From contig JBKHBT010000087.1 of assembly GCA_046542255.1 (NCBI GenBank), positions 1-14,383 on the forward strand: a stretch of DNA of 14,383 nucleotides, read 5' to 3'. Under the pieces are notes generated by a model. It saw nothing but the letters and a program-made list of their open reading frames with translations. It was not told where the DNA came from and searched no databases. Positions within the stretch are counted from its first letter, which is position 1. Every line of letters begins with the position of its first letter. The translations under genes and the position numbers were made by a program. Of this stretch, positions 1-8,313 are shown piece after piece. This stretch comes from JBKHBT01 sp046542255. GTDB lineage: Bacteria > UBP14 > UBA6098 > JBKHBT01.

Positions 1-54
<54 letters not shown>

Positions 55-64
55 AATCCGCTTT

Positions 65-92
65 AAAATATTGGTTTATTTGATTTGGTCAA
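65..92 (-). promoter_or_regulatory. Possible promoter of the tRNA-Arg gene
   Basis: On the minus strand a -35-like TTGACC (92-87) is followed after 16 bp by a -10-like TATTTT (70-65), which ends about 10 bp before the tRNA 5' end at 54. Position and spacing suit a tRNA promoter with a very short leader. The -10 matches the consensus at only 4 of 6 positions in AT-rich DNA, so this is a suggestion from sequence alone. Confidence 0.4.
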
Positions 93-234
93 GAAGATTT
101 TTCAAAAAAGACAAAAACTTTTATTATTAATAGTCTATATCGATGAACAATAGCACTTTATTGGACATAATTAATATTTTAAATTATATATTTTGCTCTA
201 TGTCATATATTAATAGTTATTTATAAGGGTAGAA

Positions 235-750
235 CTACCAGAATTCTACATCTTTGCGGTCAAATTTATGAATTTGTGGATTTAATTCACCTTCCGAAAT
301 TTCTAATGTCAAATAACTAATGCTTCTTGAATAACGATTACCTGATATACTTCCTGGATTCAGAATCAATAAATCCGCTTTTTTCTTTATCTCTGGATGA
401 TGTGTGTGGCCAAATACCAAAACATCGAGATCCTTCTCTGAGAAATACCTGTCGATTATCCTTTCAGCTAAATTTTCTGGAGGCCCCCAGCCATGGGCGA
501 TGCCAATCTTGAAACCTTCGATTTCCAAAATACGAGAAAAAGGCAATTCATGTTTGATATCAGCATCATCCATATTGCCAGATACGGCTACAAAATTTTC
601 ATTGGTCTGGAAAAGCTCGAGTGTTTCGTATGTAGCAATATCACCAGCATGAATTATCAAATCAAAATCATGCAGAATTTCAGCAAGAAATTTCGGCATC
701 GAAGAAATCCTTTGTCCGATATGAGTATCCGATATTACAAGTATCTTCAT
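235..750 (-). CDS. YfcE/MJ0936-type metallophosphoesterase (phosphodiesterase)
   Basis: This is a 171-residue cytoplasmic protein with no signal peptide, close to the usual family length of about 160-185 residues. It carries the full calcineurin-like metal-binding set: DTH (D8, H10), GD (D37), GNMD (N59), a histidine in AHGWG (H86) and GHTHHPE (H115, H117). These residues coordinate the two-metal centre, typically Mn2+ or Ni2+. YfcE and MJ0936 hydrolyse phosphodiesters in vitro (for example bis-pNPP), but their physiological substrate is poorly defined, so no pathway is assigned. The ATG at 750 is preceded by an AGGAG Shine-Dalgarno sequence 6 nt upstream, which supports this start. The gene appears to be a separate unit. 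The upstream surface-protein operon ends at a terminator around 1342, and a good promoter candidate lies just upstream at 788-815. No hairpin is seen after its TAG stop. Confidence 0.93.
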   Translation of the reverse strand: MKILVISDTHIGQRISSMPKFLAEILHDFDLIIHAGDIATYETLELFQTNENFVAVSGNMDDADIKHELPFSRILEIEGFKIGIAHGWGPPENLAERIIDRYFSEKDLDVLVFGHTHHPEIKKKADLLILNPGSISGNRYSRSISYLTLEISEGELNPQIHKFDRKDVEFW

Positions 751-787
751 GTTTTTCTCCTAAAGCACAATTGAATTTGTTTATTCA

Positions 788-815
788 ATAATAATAAATG
801 ATTGTGGAATTTCAA
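788..815 (-). promoter_or_regulatory. Likely promoter of the phosphodiesterase gene
   Basis: On the minus strand TTGAAA (815-810, 5/6 match to the -35 consensus) is separated by 16 bp from TATTAT (793-788, 5/6 match to the -10). The -10 lies about 37 bp before the ATG at 750, giving a leader of roughly 30 nt that contains the AGGAG ribosome-binding site. It agrees with the gene being transcribed separately from the operon ending at about 1342. No operator-like repeat is seen around it. Confidence 0.5.
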
Positions 816-1341
816 AACAAAATAAATCTCATAAGATATATTATGTAAACTTAGATTTTGTCGTGCCTCCAAAATCAATTTTTACATAATATGACTTTAG
901 CCTATTGAGATTGATATTGGAAATAATGTAGTTTTCCGATATTTGAGAATGATATGATAATTGGGAAGTTTGCTTTTGAGATTCCAATCTACATAAAATG
1001 GCAGATTCTGATTTATTCGGCCTTCCCAAATCTTTAACTAAGATATTTTTCTGTCTCTTATGCTTTCCCAATTAATTTTAGAATAGACTTTTCTCGAGGT
1101 TAAGTAGTCAAGCCAGTTGCCCTAACGTGATGTCTTGTGTTGAATGAGGTAAATGTTGATTTTTTTGTGGAACTTCAGCTTGACTTTGAATTAATTTTTT
1201 TGATATCTTTTTTCGATTTGATTTGCAAAAGTCTTCCTTTTTCTCAATCAAAATTTCTTGCAATAGACAATTTAGCCATTCAAGAAGCAGATTTCGCTCT
1301 ATGGGCAATCTGAAGGGCAGAAATTTAAAGATAGAAAAATG
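816..1341. other. Intergenic stretch without a supported gene
   Basis: About 525 bp lie between the phosphodiesterase promoter and the terminator of the upstream operon. Two minus-strand reading frames (1071-841 with a TTG start, and 1371-1108) fill much of it, but neither has a Shine-Dalgarno sequence or a recognisable domain, and the second starts inside the terminator hairpin. In another frame, around 1120-1045, a short open stretch reads like ordinary protein, so this may be decayed coding DNA. A 10-bp inverted repeat (TAATTGGGAA at 958-967, complement at 1065-1074) flanks about 97 bp. No RNA gene, CRISPR or insertion sequence could be identified. Confidence 0.5.
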
Positions 1342-1367
1342 GCTGGATAAATCGAAATTTATCCAGC
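1342..1367 (-). terminator. Intrinsic terminator after the secreted-protein gene
   Basis: This is a perfect 11-bp stem (GCTGGATAAAT with its exact complement) closed by a four-base TTCG loop on the minus strand. One base pair of spacer separates it from a T-rich run starting with ATTTTTCTATC (1340-1330). It begins about 20 bp after the stop codon of the gene ending at 1388. On the plus strand the sequence after the hairpin is A-rich rather than T-rich, so it should act in the minus direction. It marks the 3' end of the purL/surface-protein transcript. Confidence 0.85.
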
Positions 1368-1387
1368 TCAAAAATTATTGTCTTTAT

Positions 1388-3199
1388 TTATTTGATTAGA
1401 ATCATTTTTCCAGATTCATCGATATTTTCACTCTCGATTTTGTAGAAATAAGTACCGCTCGGAAGATTTTCTCCATCAAATTCTATACTCTGTCTTCCTG
1501 AACCACTAACTTGTTTTCTTACTTTTTTGATCAATCTACCAACTTCATTGTAAACCGATATATCGATTTCATCTTGAGAATCAGAGCTGAAAATAATCTC
1601 GGTTTTTGGATTAAATGGATTCGGACAAGCACCCAACAAATTCAAACGTCCAGCAACCACAATATCTTCCTTAATTGCCTCGACATTGATTACAAAATCG
1701 TTATCTGGGCTATCAGTATCGAGTGTATGCTCAATAATATACATATCCGGTTCGCGCGAAGTCAAATCATTGCGATAGCTTCCGATATACCAGTAACCAG
1801 GCAATACTTCATCAAACATGTAGTTTCCATCGGCATCTGTCATCGTCATTTTCCAATCGAATAGCTCATCTTCAGGAGATAAGATAACATAAGCATCTTC
1901 AATAGCTCCATCAGAAGATGTCGAAACATTTCCACTAACAGACTTCAAGCCATCACCATAATTCAAAAAGAAATCAATACCAGAAATATCAGCCGAATCT
2001 ATGGTTACTTCAATGCTTCTGGGTTCAGTTCTCATTATATATTCCGTACGTACAAAATAATCACCAGAATCGACTCTGATAGAATATTCTCCATACTGAT
2101 TTGTCATACCCAAAAAATGGTCTTCAGAACCCATAGCGACAACTTCGCACATAGGCACAGGTGTGCTATCAGGATGATAAACATGGCCTCTTATTGCAAA
2201 AGGCATCTGCAATAATTGGAAATCAAAACCCGTCATCTCCGGCTCAGTAACGTTTATAAACATATAGGCAGTATCTACTTCATAATCATCTGCGCTTGCC
2301 TGGATCATAATCATCGACCCATAATTCTGCCCGAGTGTATAAAAGCCATCATCGCCTGTTCTTGTTACCGAAAATGTCGTATAATCCATTGTTACAGAAA
2401 AAATAACAATATCAGAGACTGGCTCATCTGTTTCGCTATATGTAACCCTTCCAGAGATTTCAGAATCAAAGGCGATTAGCTCATAATCCATCTCGGTACT
2501 GTCACTTGCAACTGTAAAAGTGTCTCCGCCCATCATTAGACTGGAATGGTCGCCGCTAAGGTCCACAAGAGCAGTAAAGGTATATTCACCTTCAGAAGGT
2601 ATATCTACAATATAATTACCATCTTCATCGCTGTTTGCAGAATATTCATTTTCTTCCATATCAGAGAAAACCACCATTGCATCTTCAATGGGCGAACCAT
2701 CGTCTGCTACACTGATATTTCCATGAATAACAGGAACTTCGGGATCTTCTGTCTCACCGGTGAAATTCATCTGAATAGTCGCCTGTGCAGTCGAGCCGTC
2801 TTCATCCTCGGCAATTAGGAAAATAGTGAAAGAAGCTGGACCCATTTCAGGATCTCCAGAATCACCAAGGTATGGTATATGCAGAATCTGTGCATTTGCT
2901 GTCGAGTCATCATCGCCCACGATGTATTCATCCTCTTCGATGTCGCCAATACTTGGAACACCATCGATTATACCGAAATAATCACTATATTGATCTGTCG
3001 AGTCTAATTCTCCATTCATATTACTATCCTCGAAGATTTTGAACATCAAAACATTGCCTTCTTCTGCCATATCGGCAGTGATTTCGATAGATGCTGGTGG
3101 TTCCACTTCAGCAAAATCAGAACCATCGACATGTAAATATGTAATACCCAAAAGAGGTAAACATAAAAACATCGTCAAAATTAATAGGATCCTTTTCAT
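1388..3199 (-). CDS. Secreted protein with four carboxypeptidase-regulatory-like modules and a T9SS type-A-like C-terminal domain
   Basis: This 603-residue protein has a Sec signal peptide at about 1-20 (KR, then a leucine-rich core). An acidic N-terminal domain (about 21-150) holds a Ca2+-binding-like loop, D58-S-N-M-N-G-E-L-D66. Four CarboxypepD_reg/CNA-B-like beta-sandwiches follow, at about 157-240, 246-330, 335-412 and 418-505. Each opens with an (I/V)xGxV-type strand and contains a D-x-x-G-x-Y motif, such as DEDGNY and DADGNY. Residues 520-603 form a C-terminal domain with PNPFNPKTEIIF, a central ISVYNEVGRLI, LPSGTYFYKI and the ending KMILIK, the pattern of T9SS type-A sorting or FlgD-Ig-like domains. 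It probably crosses the outer membrane and is released or attached at the surface; no enzyme domain is seen. The ATG lies 1 nt after the purL stop codon, and its Shine-Dalgarno sequence is inside purL. A terminator follows. The exact function is unknown. Confidence 0.88.
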   Translation of the reverse strand: MKRILLILTMFLCLPLLGITYLHVDGSDFAEVEPPASIEITADMAEEGNVLMFKIFEDSNMNGELDSTDQYSDYFGIIDGVPSIGDIEEDEYIVGDDDSTANAQILHIPYLGDSGDPEMGPASFTIFLIAEDEDGSTAQATIQMNFTGETEDPEVPVIHGNISVADDGSPIEDAMVVFSDMEENEYSANSDEDGNYIVDIPSEGEYTFTALVDLSGDHSSLMMGGDTFTVASDSTEMDYELIAFDSEISGRVTYSETDEPVSDIVIFSVTMDYTTFSVTRTGDDGFYTLGQNYGSMIMIQASADDYEVDTAYMFINVTEPEMTGFDFQLLQMPFAIRGHVYHPDSTPVPMCEVVAMGSEDHFLGMTNQYGEYSIRVDSGDYFVRTEYIMRTEPRSIEVTIDSADISGIDFFLNYGDGLKSVSGNVSTSSDGAIEDAYVILSPEDELFDWKMTMTDADGNYMFDEVLPGYWYIGSYRNDLTSREPDMYIIEHTLDTDSPDNDFVINVEAIKEDIVVAGRLNLLGACPNPFNPKTEIIFSSDSQDEIDISVYNEVGRLIKKVRKQVSGSGRQSIEFDGENLPSGTYFYKIESENIDESGKMILIK

Positions 3200-3200
3200 A

Positions 3201-5423
3201 CTACTCCTTAGTTTTTAGTTTATTTTCAATGCTACTACGATAGAGATTTGAAAGTTTTTCCAAATTAATTTCTTCGGATAGGCCTTTTATAGTAGCATCG
3301 AGGGTTGTTCTACCAATAATCTTAAAAGACACTCCCCTATCTTTGGCAAATTTTTCAAGCTCATCTTTATTCTTTTTATCAAAAGAAATTAAATATCGAC
3401 TTTGTGATTCAGAAAATAGAAATTCTTTTTCTGATAATTTCAACTTTGAAAGCTCTAAATCGATACCATAGATTCTATCTCCGAGTATTGCAGATTCGAG
3501 CAAGGCTATAAAAAAGCCTCCATCGGATAGATCATGACATGAATTTATCAATCCAGACTTTATAATATCGAGGATAAAGAAGGCATTCTTCTTAGACTCT
3601 TTTGTATCCAGGACAGGCGATTTGCCTATGGGATAGCTTTCGATATTTTTACTTTCGAATAAATACTTCTGATAAATGGAACCGCCAAATTCTTTTTTAG
3701 TATTTCCAATTATTGCAATTAAATCATTTTCTTTTTTGAAATCGGGACTCGTAATATGATCCTCATCATCGATAATACCAACAGTGCCTATCACTGGCGT
3801 AGGAAAAACTGCGCCCGATATGCTTTCATTGTAGAAGCTAACATTTCCGCCAGTTACGGGTATTTCAAACTCTCCACAAACTGCAGAAATCCCCTTAATT
3901 CCCTGACTGAAAGCCCAATATATTTGCGGCTTATTGGGGTTTCCATAATTAAGGCAATCAGTAATGCCAATTGGTATTGCCCCTGTGGATATAATATTAC
4001 GTATTGATTCTGCTACTGCTATTTTTGCGCCTTCATAGGGATCGAGATAGTTATAACTTCCCTTACAATCAATAGTTGCAGAAATGAACTTCTCAGAACC
4101 CTTAATTCTTATAATGCCTGCTTCCTTACCGGGCAAGCCGACTGTATTTGCGCCTACTTGATAATCATATTGCCTATAGACATATTGCTTTGAAGCAACA
4201 GAAGGCATCTCCACAATCGATTCCATTAAATTGCTGATAGAAGAAGCACAAGGTGAAAATTCAAAATCTTGATACTTTACAGTAGGTTTTTCAGACTTCA
4301 TGTCCAGAACCGGTACGCCATCTCCAACAAGGCTTTCGAGCGGAATATCCACTACCCTATCTCCATGCCAAAGACAGACGAAATTGCCTGTCGAAGTTGT
4401 GTAGCCAATCTCTGCATAATGCAAGTCCCATTTTTCGAAAATCGCCTCTATTTCCTTTTCTAAACCAGGCTTAGCGATAAGAAGCATCCTTTCTTGCGAT
4501 TCCGAGAGCAGCATTTCATAAGGATTCATATCTTTTTCGCGAACAGGGACTTTGTCCAGATTGAGCTCCATACCAAGTCCGCCAGAATGAGCCATCTCTG
4601 TCGAGGAGCTTGTGAGGCCAGCCGCACCCATATCTTGAATAGCAAGCGCCAGCTCTTTTTCTACAATTTCAAGAATCGCTTCCAAAAGTAATTTCTCCAA
4701 AAAAGGATCCCCAATTTGTACAGATGGAAGATTTTTTTCGGAATGCTCCGAAAGCTCAACAGATGCAAATGTTGCTCCATGAATTCCATCGCGGCCAGTA
4801 GCAGCACCGACATAAATCACAGTAGCCCCGACTTCTTCAGCTTTTGCGAAAGTCAGCTTGTCTCGTTCGACAAGTCCTACACACATAACATTGACAAGTG
4901 GATTTATGGTATAAGATTCCTCGAAATCTATCTCGCCACCAATAATTGGAACACCGATACAATTGCCATAATGAGAAATACCTGAGATAATGCCATCAAA
5001 AAGGAATTGTGTCTTCTGGCCTTCCAAATTTCCGAATCTTAGAGAGTCCAGAAGAGCCACAGGCCTTGCGCCCATTGCGAAAATATCCCGCAAAATGCCA
5101 CCTACTCCAGTAGCAGCTCCCTGAAAAGGCGAGATTGCGGAAGGGTGGTTATGGCTCTCGGCCTTGAAAACAACAGCCCATTTATCATCGATGGCCAGTG
5201 CGCCAGCGTTTTCGGCTCCGGGTTCTGCAAGTAGCCTATCAGATTTTTTGGGGAAAGTTTTAAGCAAAGGTTTAGAGCTTTTATAACTACAATGTTCCGA
5301 CCACATTACAGAATATACACCGATTTCTGTAAATGTCGGAATACGGCCAAGTACTTTTAATATATTATTATACTCATCCTGTGAAAGGCCAAGTTTAGCA
5401 GCAAGTTCAAAATTGACTTTCAT
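3201..5423 (-). CDS. purL: Phosphoribosylformylglycinamidine synthase, PurL subunit (small type)
   Basis: PurL converts FGAR, ATP and ammonia to FGAM in the fourth step of de novo purine synthesis. At 740 residues this is the small PurL, which works with separate PurQ (glutaminase) and PurS subunits; neither gene is in the window. Visible family motifs are WSEHCSYKS (41-49, with H44 aligned to the catalytic histidine), ESHNHPSA (89-96), the glycine-rich GAATGVGG that follows, IQDMGAAGLTSSS (262-274), GGNVSFYNES (525-534) and SCHDLSDGG (628-636). Both AIRS-like halves are complete, with no frameshift. The ATG at 5423 has AAGGAG 5 nt upstream. It lies 56 bp after the barrel-OmpA gene on the same strand, with no hairpin and no convincing promoter in the gap, and is coupled to the secreted-protein gene downstream. 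A purine gene between surface-protein genes is unusual. Confidence 0.97.
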   Translation of the reverse strand: MKVNFELAAKLGLSQDEYNNILKVLGRIPTFTEIGVYSVMWSEHCSYKSSKPLLKTFPKKSDRLLAEPGAENAGALAIDDKWAVVFKAESHNHPSAISPFQGAATGVGGILRDIFAMGARPVALLDSLRFGNLEGQKTQFLFDGIISGISHYGNCIGVPIIGGEIDFEESYTINPLVNVMCVGLVERDKLTFAKAEEVGATVIYVGAATGRDGIHGATFASVELSEHSEKNLPSVQIGDPFLEKLLLEAILEIVEKELALAIQDMGAAGLTSSSTEMAHSGGLGMELNLDKVPVREKDMNPYEMLLSESQERMLLIAKPGLEKEIEAIFEKWDLHYAEIGYTTSTGNFVCLWHGDRVVDIPLESLVGDGVPVLDMKSEKPTVKYQDFEFSPCASSISNLMESIVEMPSVASKQYVYRQYDYQVGANTVGLPGKEAGIIRIKGSEKFISATIDCKGSYNYLDPYEGAKIAVAESIRNIISTGAIPIGITDCLNYGNPNKPQIYWAFSQGIKGISAVCGEFEIPVTGGNVSFYNESISGAVFPTPVIGTVGIIDDEDHITSPDFKKENDLIAIIGNTKKEFGGSIYQKYLFESKNIESYPIGKSPVLDTKESKKNAFFILDIIKSGLINSCHDLSDGGFFIALLESAILGDRIYGIDLELSKLKLSEKEFLFSESQSRYLISFDKKNKDELEKFAKDRGVSFKIIGRTTLDATIKGLSEEINLEKLSNLYRSSIENKLKTKE
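3204..3209 (-). promoter_or_regulatory. Shine-Dalgarno site embedded in the end of purL
   Basis: The AAGGAG site for the secreted-protein gene is formed by the last two sense codons of purL (AAG GAG, Lys-Glu) just before its TAG stop. The next ATG begins at 3199, so 4 nt separate the site from the start and only 1 nt separates the two reading frames. This arrangement points to translational coupling of the two genes on one mRNA. Confidence 0.8.
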
Positions 5424-5479
5424 TAATTCTCCTTGATATAATCACTATAATATAAAAAATTATCACGAATATAAAAGAC

Positions 5480-8305
5480 TTATTTCATAGGCACAGTGGC
5501 CGCTGGTGCTTCTACTCCACCCTTAAACTTTTCTTCCACTTCGATTACTACCCTACGATTTATAGATCGGCCCTCGGGATATTTATTATCTCCAAGCAGT
5601 ACTTTTTCTGATTGGTTTCTGCCAATAGGGCGATTTATCATGTAAGGGCTTTCGGCCGATACACCTTCAGATATAAGCTTTATGTTTTTTTCTTGAAGCC
5701 AATTTTCTACATCGTCTTTTTCCTGCAATTCGAGAATCGCTTTCAGATGCTCGATAAGGGCATTGTATTCTTTTTCGGATCTCATTTTTGATAATTCGGC
5801 ATTTCTTTCGGGTTTTCCAATTGGGTCCGTATGCCCGATAACGCGAATATCCGCGCTTTCAATTTCTTCCGAGCCAGCTATACGGACTATCCACTGGGCG
5901 AAATGATCTATTCTGCTTTCCAGAAAATGCGATGTGCTGGCTATTTCATCAAACACGAATTGAATTATTATCGAGCTGGTATTTCTTTCCATCGATTCGG
6001 TCGGGATAATCTTCATTGTGTCAGACTTAAACTGGAAGTCTTTATTTAAGACATCTTGAACAGCTAGATCTACTAAATATCTTCCTGTTGGGTCGAGTAA
6101 AACACCATTGTCATCTCTCCAATCCCAGTTGACAGCCTTTGGCGGTGGCCCATGTCCGCTACTTAAATTCTTCAAAGTATCACCACTAAGGGCATCCATA
6201 ATCACTAAATGATGTTCGACAATCACTTCTGGATCACTAATGTCAACTTTAATTTTATTATTCTGCTTGGAATCTGGTATCTCGAAATTCGCAGCAGTCT
6301 GGGCATGCTGAATTGGCGAATAGATGATTTTTTCTGATGACAATGACAGAGCTACATTACCTTCATCACCTTCTTTGACGATGATAGGAATATTATACTC
6401 TCGGCCACATTCTCCTTCAATCATAGTTTCGATGAGATTCCTAAATTGGCTAATTTGGTCATAACGGCCAACAATATTGCTAGCAGTTGTCCATTCGAAT
6501 TGAATCGTGATATCTGGGTTATTGCAAATAAGATTGCTATGTGTTTTCATAAAACCTGATATACCATCAGTATAAGCTGTTGGATCCCAGCTTTCATATA
6601 GTTCTCTTTCACCCTTCAGAGATGGATTAAGCTCGACCCTTCGGTTTTCATCATGGATCCAATCCTTTTCCTTTTCTGATAGATTCTTCGAACGGGGAAT
6701 TATCCTTGCTTTCGTAATATCATAATCTGTTACAGGAGCAATTTTTATCGATTGCCCCGCAACACCTTTGCTAATAAGATAAGCCTTTACATTAATAGAC
6801 CTTTGTGTCGCAATAGATAGCGATGTATCTGTCGATGAATCTATATAACCATTTAATTCTAGCTGTACATCTGGATTTCGCTTTAATCTTCTTGCCAGCA
6901 CATCCAGTGTTTTGTTAAAACGCTTGGGTATCTTAGATGAATTTTCATCAAAGAAAATAATTGGAACAAATGGCTCTTCTTCGCTTATGAATGTTAATTT
7001 TTCGATCTCGAGAACATTATTATCTGGCTCGATATCTGCTATGAGATCACCAGAAACGACAATAGAAGCGATCATTGCATTATTGTTCTCGTTTTTTTCA
7101 TCTATCAGACTGTCAGGATCAATCTTGATAATGATATTATATTTGCCAATTTCTTTTAGTGTAAATTCGTAATGGACGGTGCTTGTGTCTAGTTGATCAA
7201 GAAGAATTTTTTTGTTTATCGTAGGGTTTTCCGGGCCTTTGACTTCCAAAGATACATCGATGGAGTCATCGACTTTTATATTATCTCTCGTGTATAAAAT
7301 ATCGAGTTCTACTTTTCTGCCGGAGCTATAGAGTTTCTCAAAATCCTCTGCCGGCTCTAGTGTAAGATCGGGATAGATAATGGTTTTTTCCTTTTTTCTC
7401 AGTCTATACCCTATTCCAAAATGATGATTGACAAGGCTCGCATTCTTAAAATCACCGGTGGGGTAATCAAAGCAATAGTCAAACTCCATTGGCTGAGCGC
7501 CCAGGCTTGGGTTAAGCCCAATCGAGAGACTGAAGTCATTATCTGATAAGCTTGCCCTTAATGTCAGAAACCCGGAGAATAGACTTCCTTGAATGCCGAA
7601 AGATGGATGAAGCTTTTGAGCCGGATCATCTTCTTCATAGCTGAAACCCAGAAATGGTTCTATTCCTATTTGGCTAAAATGATAACTAACACCGGCCTGG
7701 ATTTCCTGGCCCAATATACCAGCATCGGTATTATCATCGAGAGCAATATTGGGTTTCACAATATTATGGATATTACCGCCTAACGAAAAATCCCTGTATT
7801 GTAAAATTATACCGCCATCGAGACCAAAAGAAAACTTATTATCGCCCTTTTCAATAAACAATCTATCGGTAGGATCATATTCTGAATATGCAATCCTATA
7901 AATATGTGGAGAAAGTCCAAACTTAAGATTCAAATTTCTATCAAAACGGAAATCGTAATTAATTGCAATATTGAAATTTGACCATGCATATGCATCCGAA
8001 CCCAGTTGCGAAAAGCTTGCACCTAAACCAAAACCCAATATTCTGGGACTTGTGTATATTGCATATGTATTAAAAATATCATCGGAAATTCCAGTAAAAA
8101 GCTTGGAATATCCAGCATAGAAAAGATGAAAATCATCTTCGGATACACCAGCAGGGTTCACTAAAACAGCATCAGCAGGATTTGGATTACTGGAATATCC
8201 AAAACCGATACCGTTTTTTCGTGCTGTATTTGCGGCAACGGTATCGGCAAAGATAAATCCAACGATAAAAATTATCGATAAAAGATAAGTTTGGATTTTA
8301 GGCAT
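5480..8305 (-). CDS. Outer-membrane barrel-CARDB-OmpA multidomain envelope protein, second paralogue
   Basis: This 941-residue protein has a signal peptide at about 1-24 and then a PorV/PorP-like barrel of alternating beta strands (about 25-305) with the early hallmark VNPAGV (49-54). A CARDB-like domain (about 325-418) ends in the typical DEKNENNNA. OmpA-like domain 1 (about 444-562) has NPDVQLELNGYID and NRRVEL. A divergent alpha/beta segment follows (about 575-660), then a FlgD-type Ig domain (about 680-768, with VNWDWRDDNGVLLDPTGRY). A canonical OmpA C-terminal domain (about 775-928) has GHTDPIG (D827) and NRRVVIE (R917, R918), the residues that bind diaminopimelate in peptidoglycan. It should sit in the outer membrane with the OmpA parts in the periplasm gripping the cell wall. 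The start lies 8 bp after the stop of its paralogue and lacks a clear Shine-Dalgarno sequence, suggesting reinitiation; the intact signal peptide supports this ATG. The exact role is unknown, possibly export or anchoring of surface protein. Confidence 0.85.
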   Translation of the reverse strand: MPKIQTYLLSIIFIVGFIFADTVAANTARKNGIGFGYSSNPNPADAVLVNPAGVSEDDFHLFYAGYSKLFTGISDDIFNTYAIYTSPRILGFGLGASFSQLGSDAYAWSNFNIAINYDFRFDRNLNLKFGLSPHIYRIAYSEYDPTDRLFIEKGDNKFSFGLDGGIILQYRDFSLGGNIHNIVKPNIALDDNTDAGILGQEIQAGVSYHFSQIGIEPFLGFSYEEDDPAQKLHPSFGIQGSLFSGFLTLRASLSDNDFSLSIGLNPSLGAQPMEFDYCFDYPTGDFKNASLVNHHFGIGYRLRKKEKTIIYPDLTLEPAEDFEKLYSSGRKVELDILYTRDNIKVDDSIDVSLEVKGPENPTINKKILLDQLDTSTVHYEFTLKEIGKYNIIIKIDPDSLIDEKNENNNAMIASIVVSGDLIADIEPDNNVLEIEKLTFISEEEPFVPIIFFDENSSKIPKRFNKTLDVLARRLKRNPDVQLELNGYIDSSTDTSLSIATQRSINVKAYLISKGVAGQSIKIAPVTDYDITKARIIPRSKNLSEKEKDWIHDENRRVELNPSLKGERELYESWDPTAYTDGISGFMKTHSNLICNNPDITIQFEWTTASNIVGRYDQISQFRNLIETMIEGECGREYNIPIIVKEGDEGNVALSLSSEKIIYSPIQHAQTAANFEIPDSKQNNKIKVDISDPEVIVEHHLVIMDALSGDTLKNLSSGHGPPPKAVNWDWRDDNGVLLDPTGRYLVDLAVQDVLNKDFQFKSDTMKIIPTESMERNTSSIIIQFVFDEIASTSHFLESRIDHFAQWIVRIAGSEEIESADIRVIGHTDPIGKPERNAELSKMRSEKEYNALIEHLKAILELQEKDDVENWLQEKNIKLISEGVSAESPYMINRPIGRNQSEKVLLGDNKYPEGRSINRRVVIEVEEKFKGGVEAPAATVPMK

Positions 8306-8313
8306 ATTCGTAC

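Noticed and set aside
841..1071. Minus-strand reading frame of 76 codons starting at 1071
   Set aside because: It starts with TTG without a ribosome-binding site, in a very AT-rich gap, and resembles no family known to me. At best it is part of a decayed gene.
958..1074. 10-bp inverted repeat (TAATTGGGAA) flanking about 97 bp, considered as ends of a small mobile element
   Set aside because: The repeat is short and AT-rich, no target-site duplication is seen, and a match of this length can occur by chance in a gap of this size.
1108..1371. Minus-strand reading frame of 87 codons starting at 1371
   Set aside because: Its first dozen codons are the terminator hairpin of the upstream gene. It has no Shine-Dalgarno sequence, no recognisable domain, and low-complexity Lys/Leu/Ile content.
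5424..5479. Possible promoter or hairpin between the second barrel gene and purL
   Set aside because: The gap is AT-rich with only very weak -10-like sequences, no matching -35, and only a 5-bp imperfect A/T stem.
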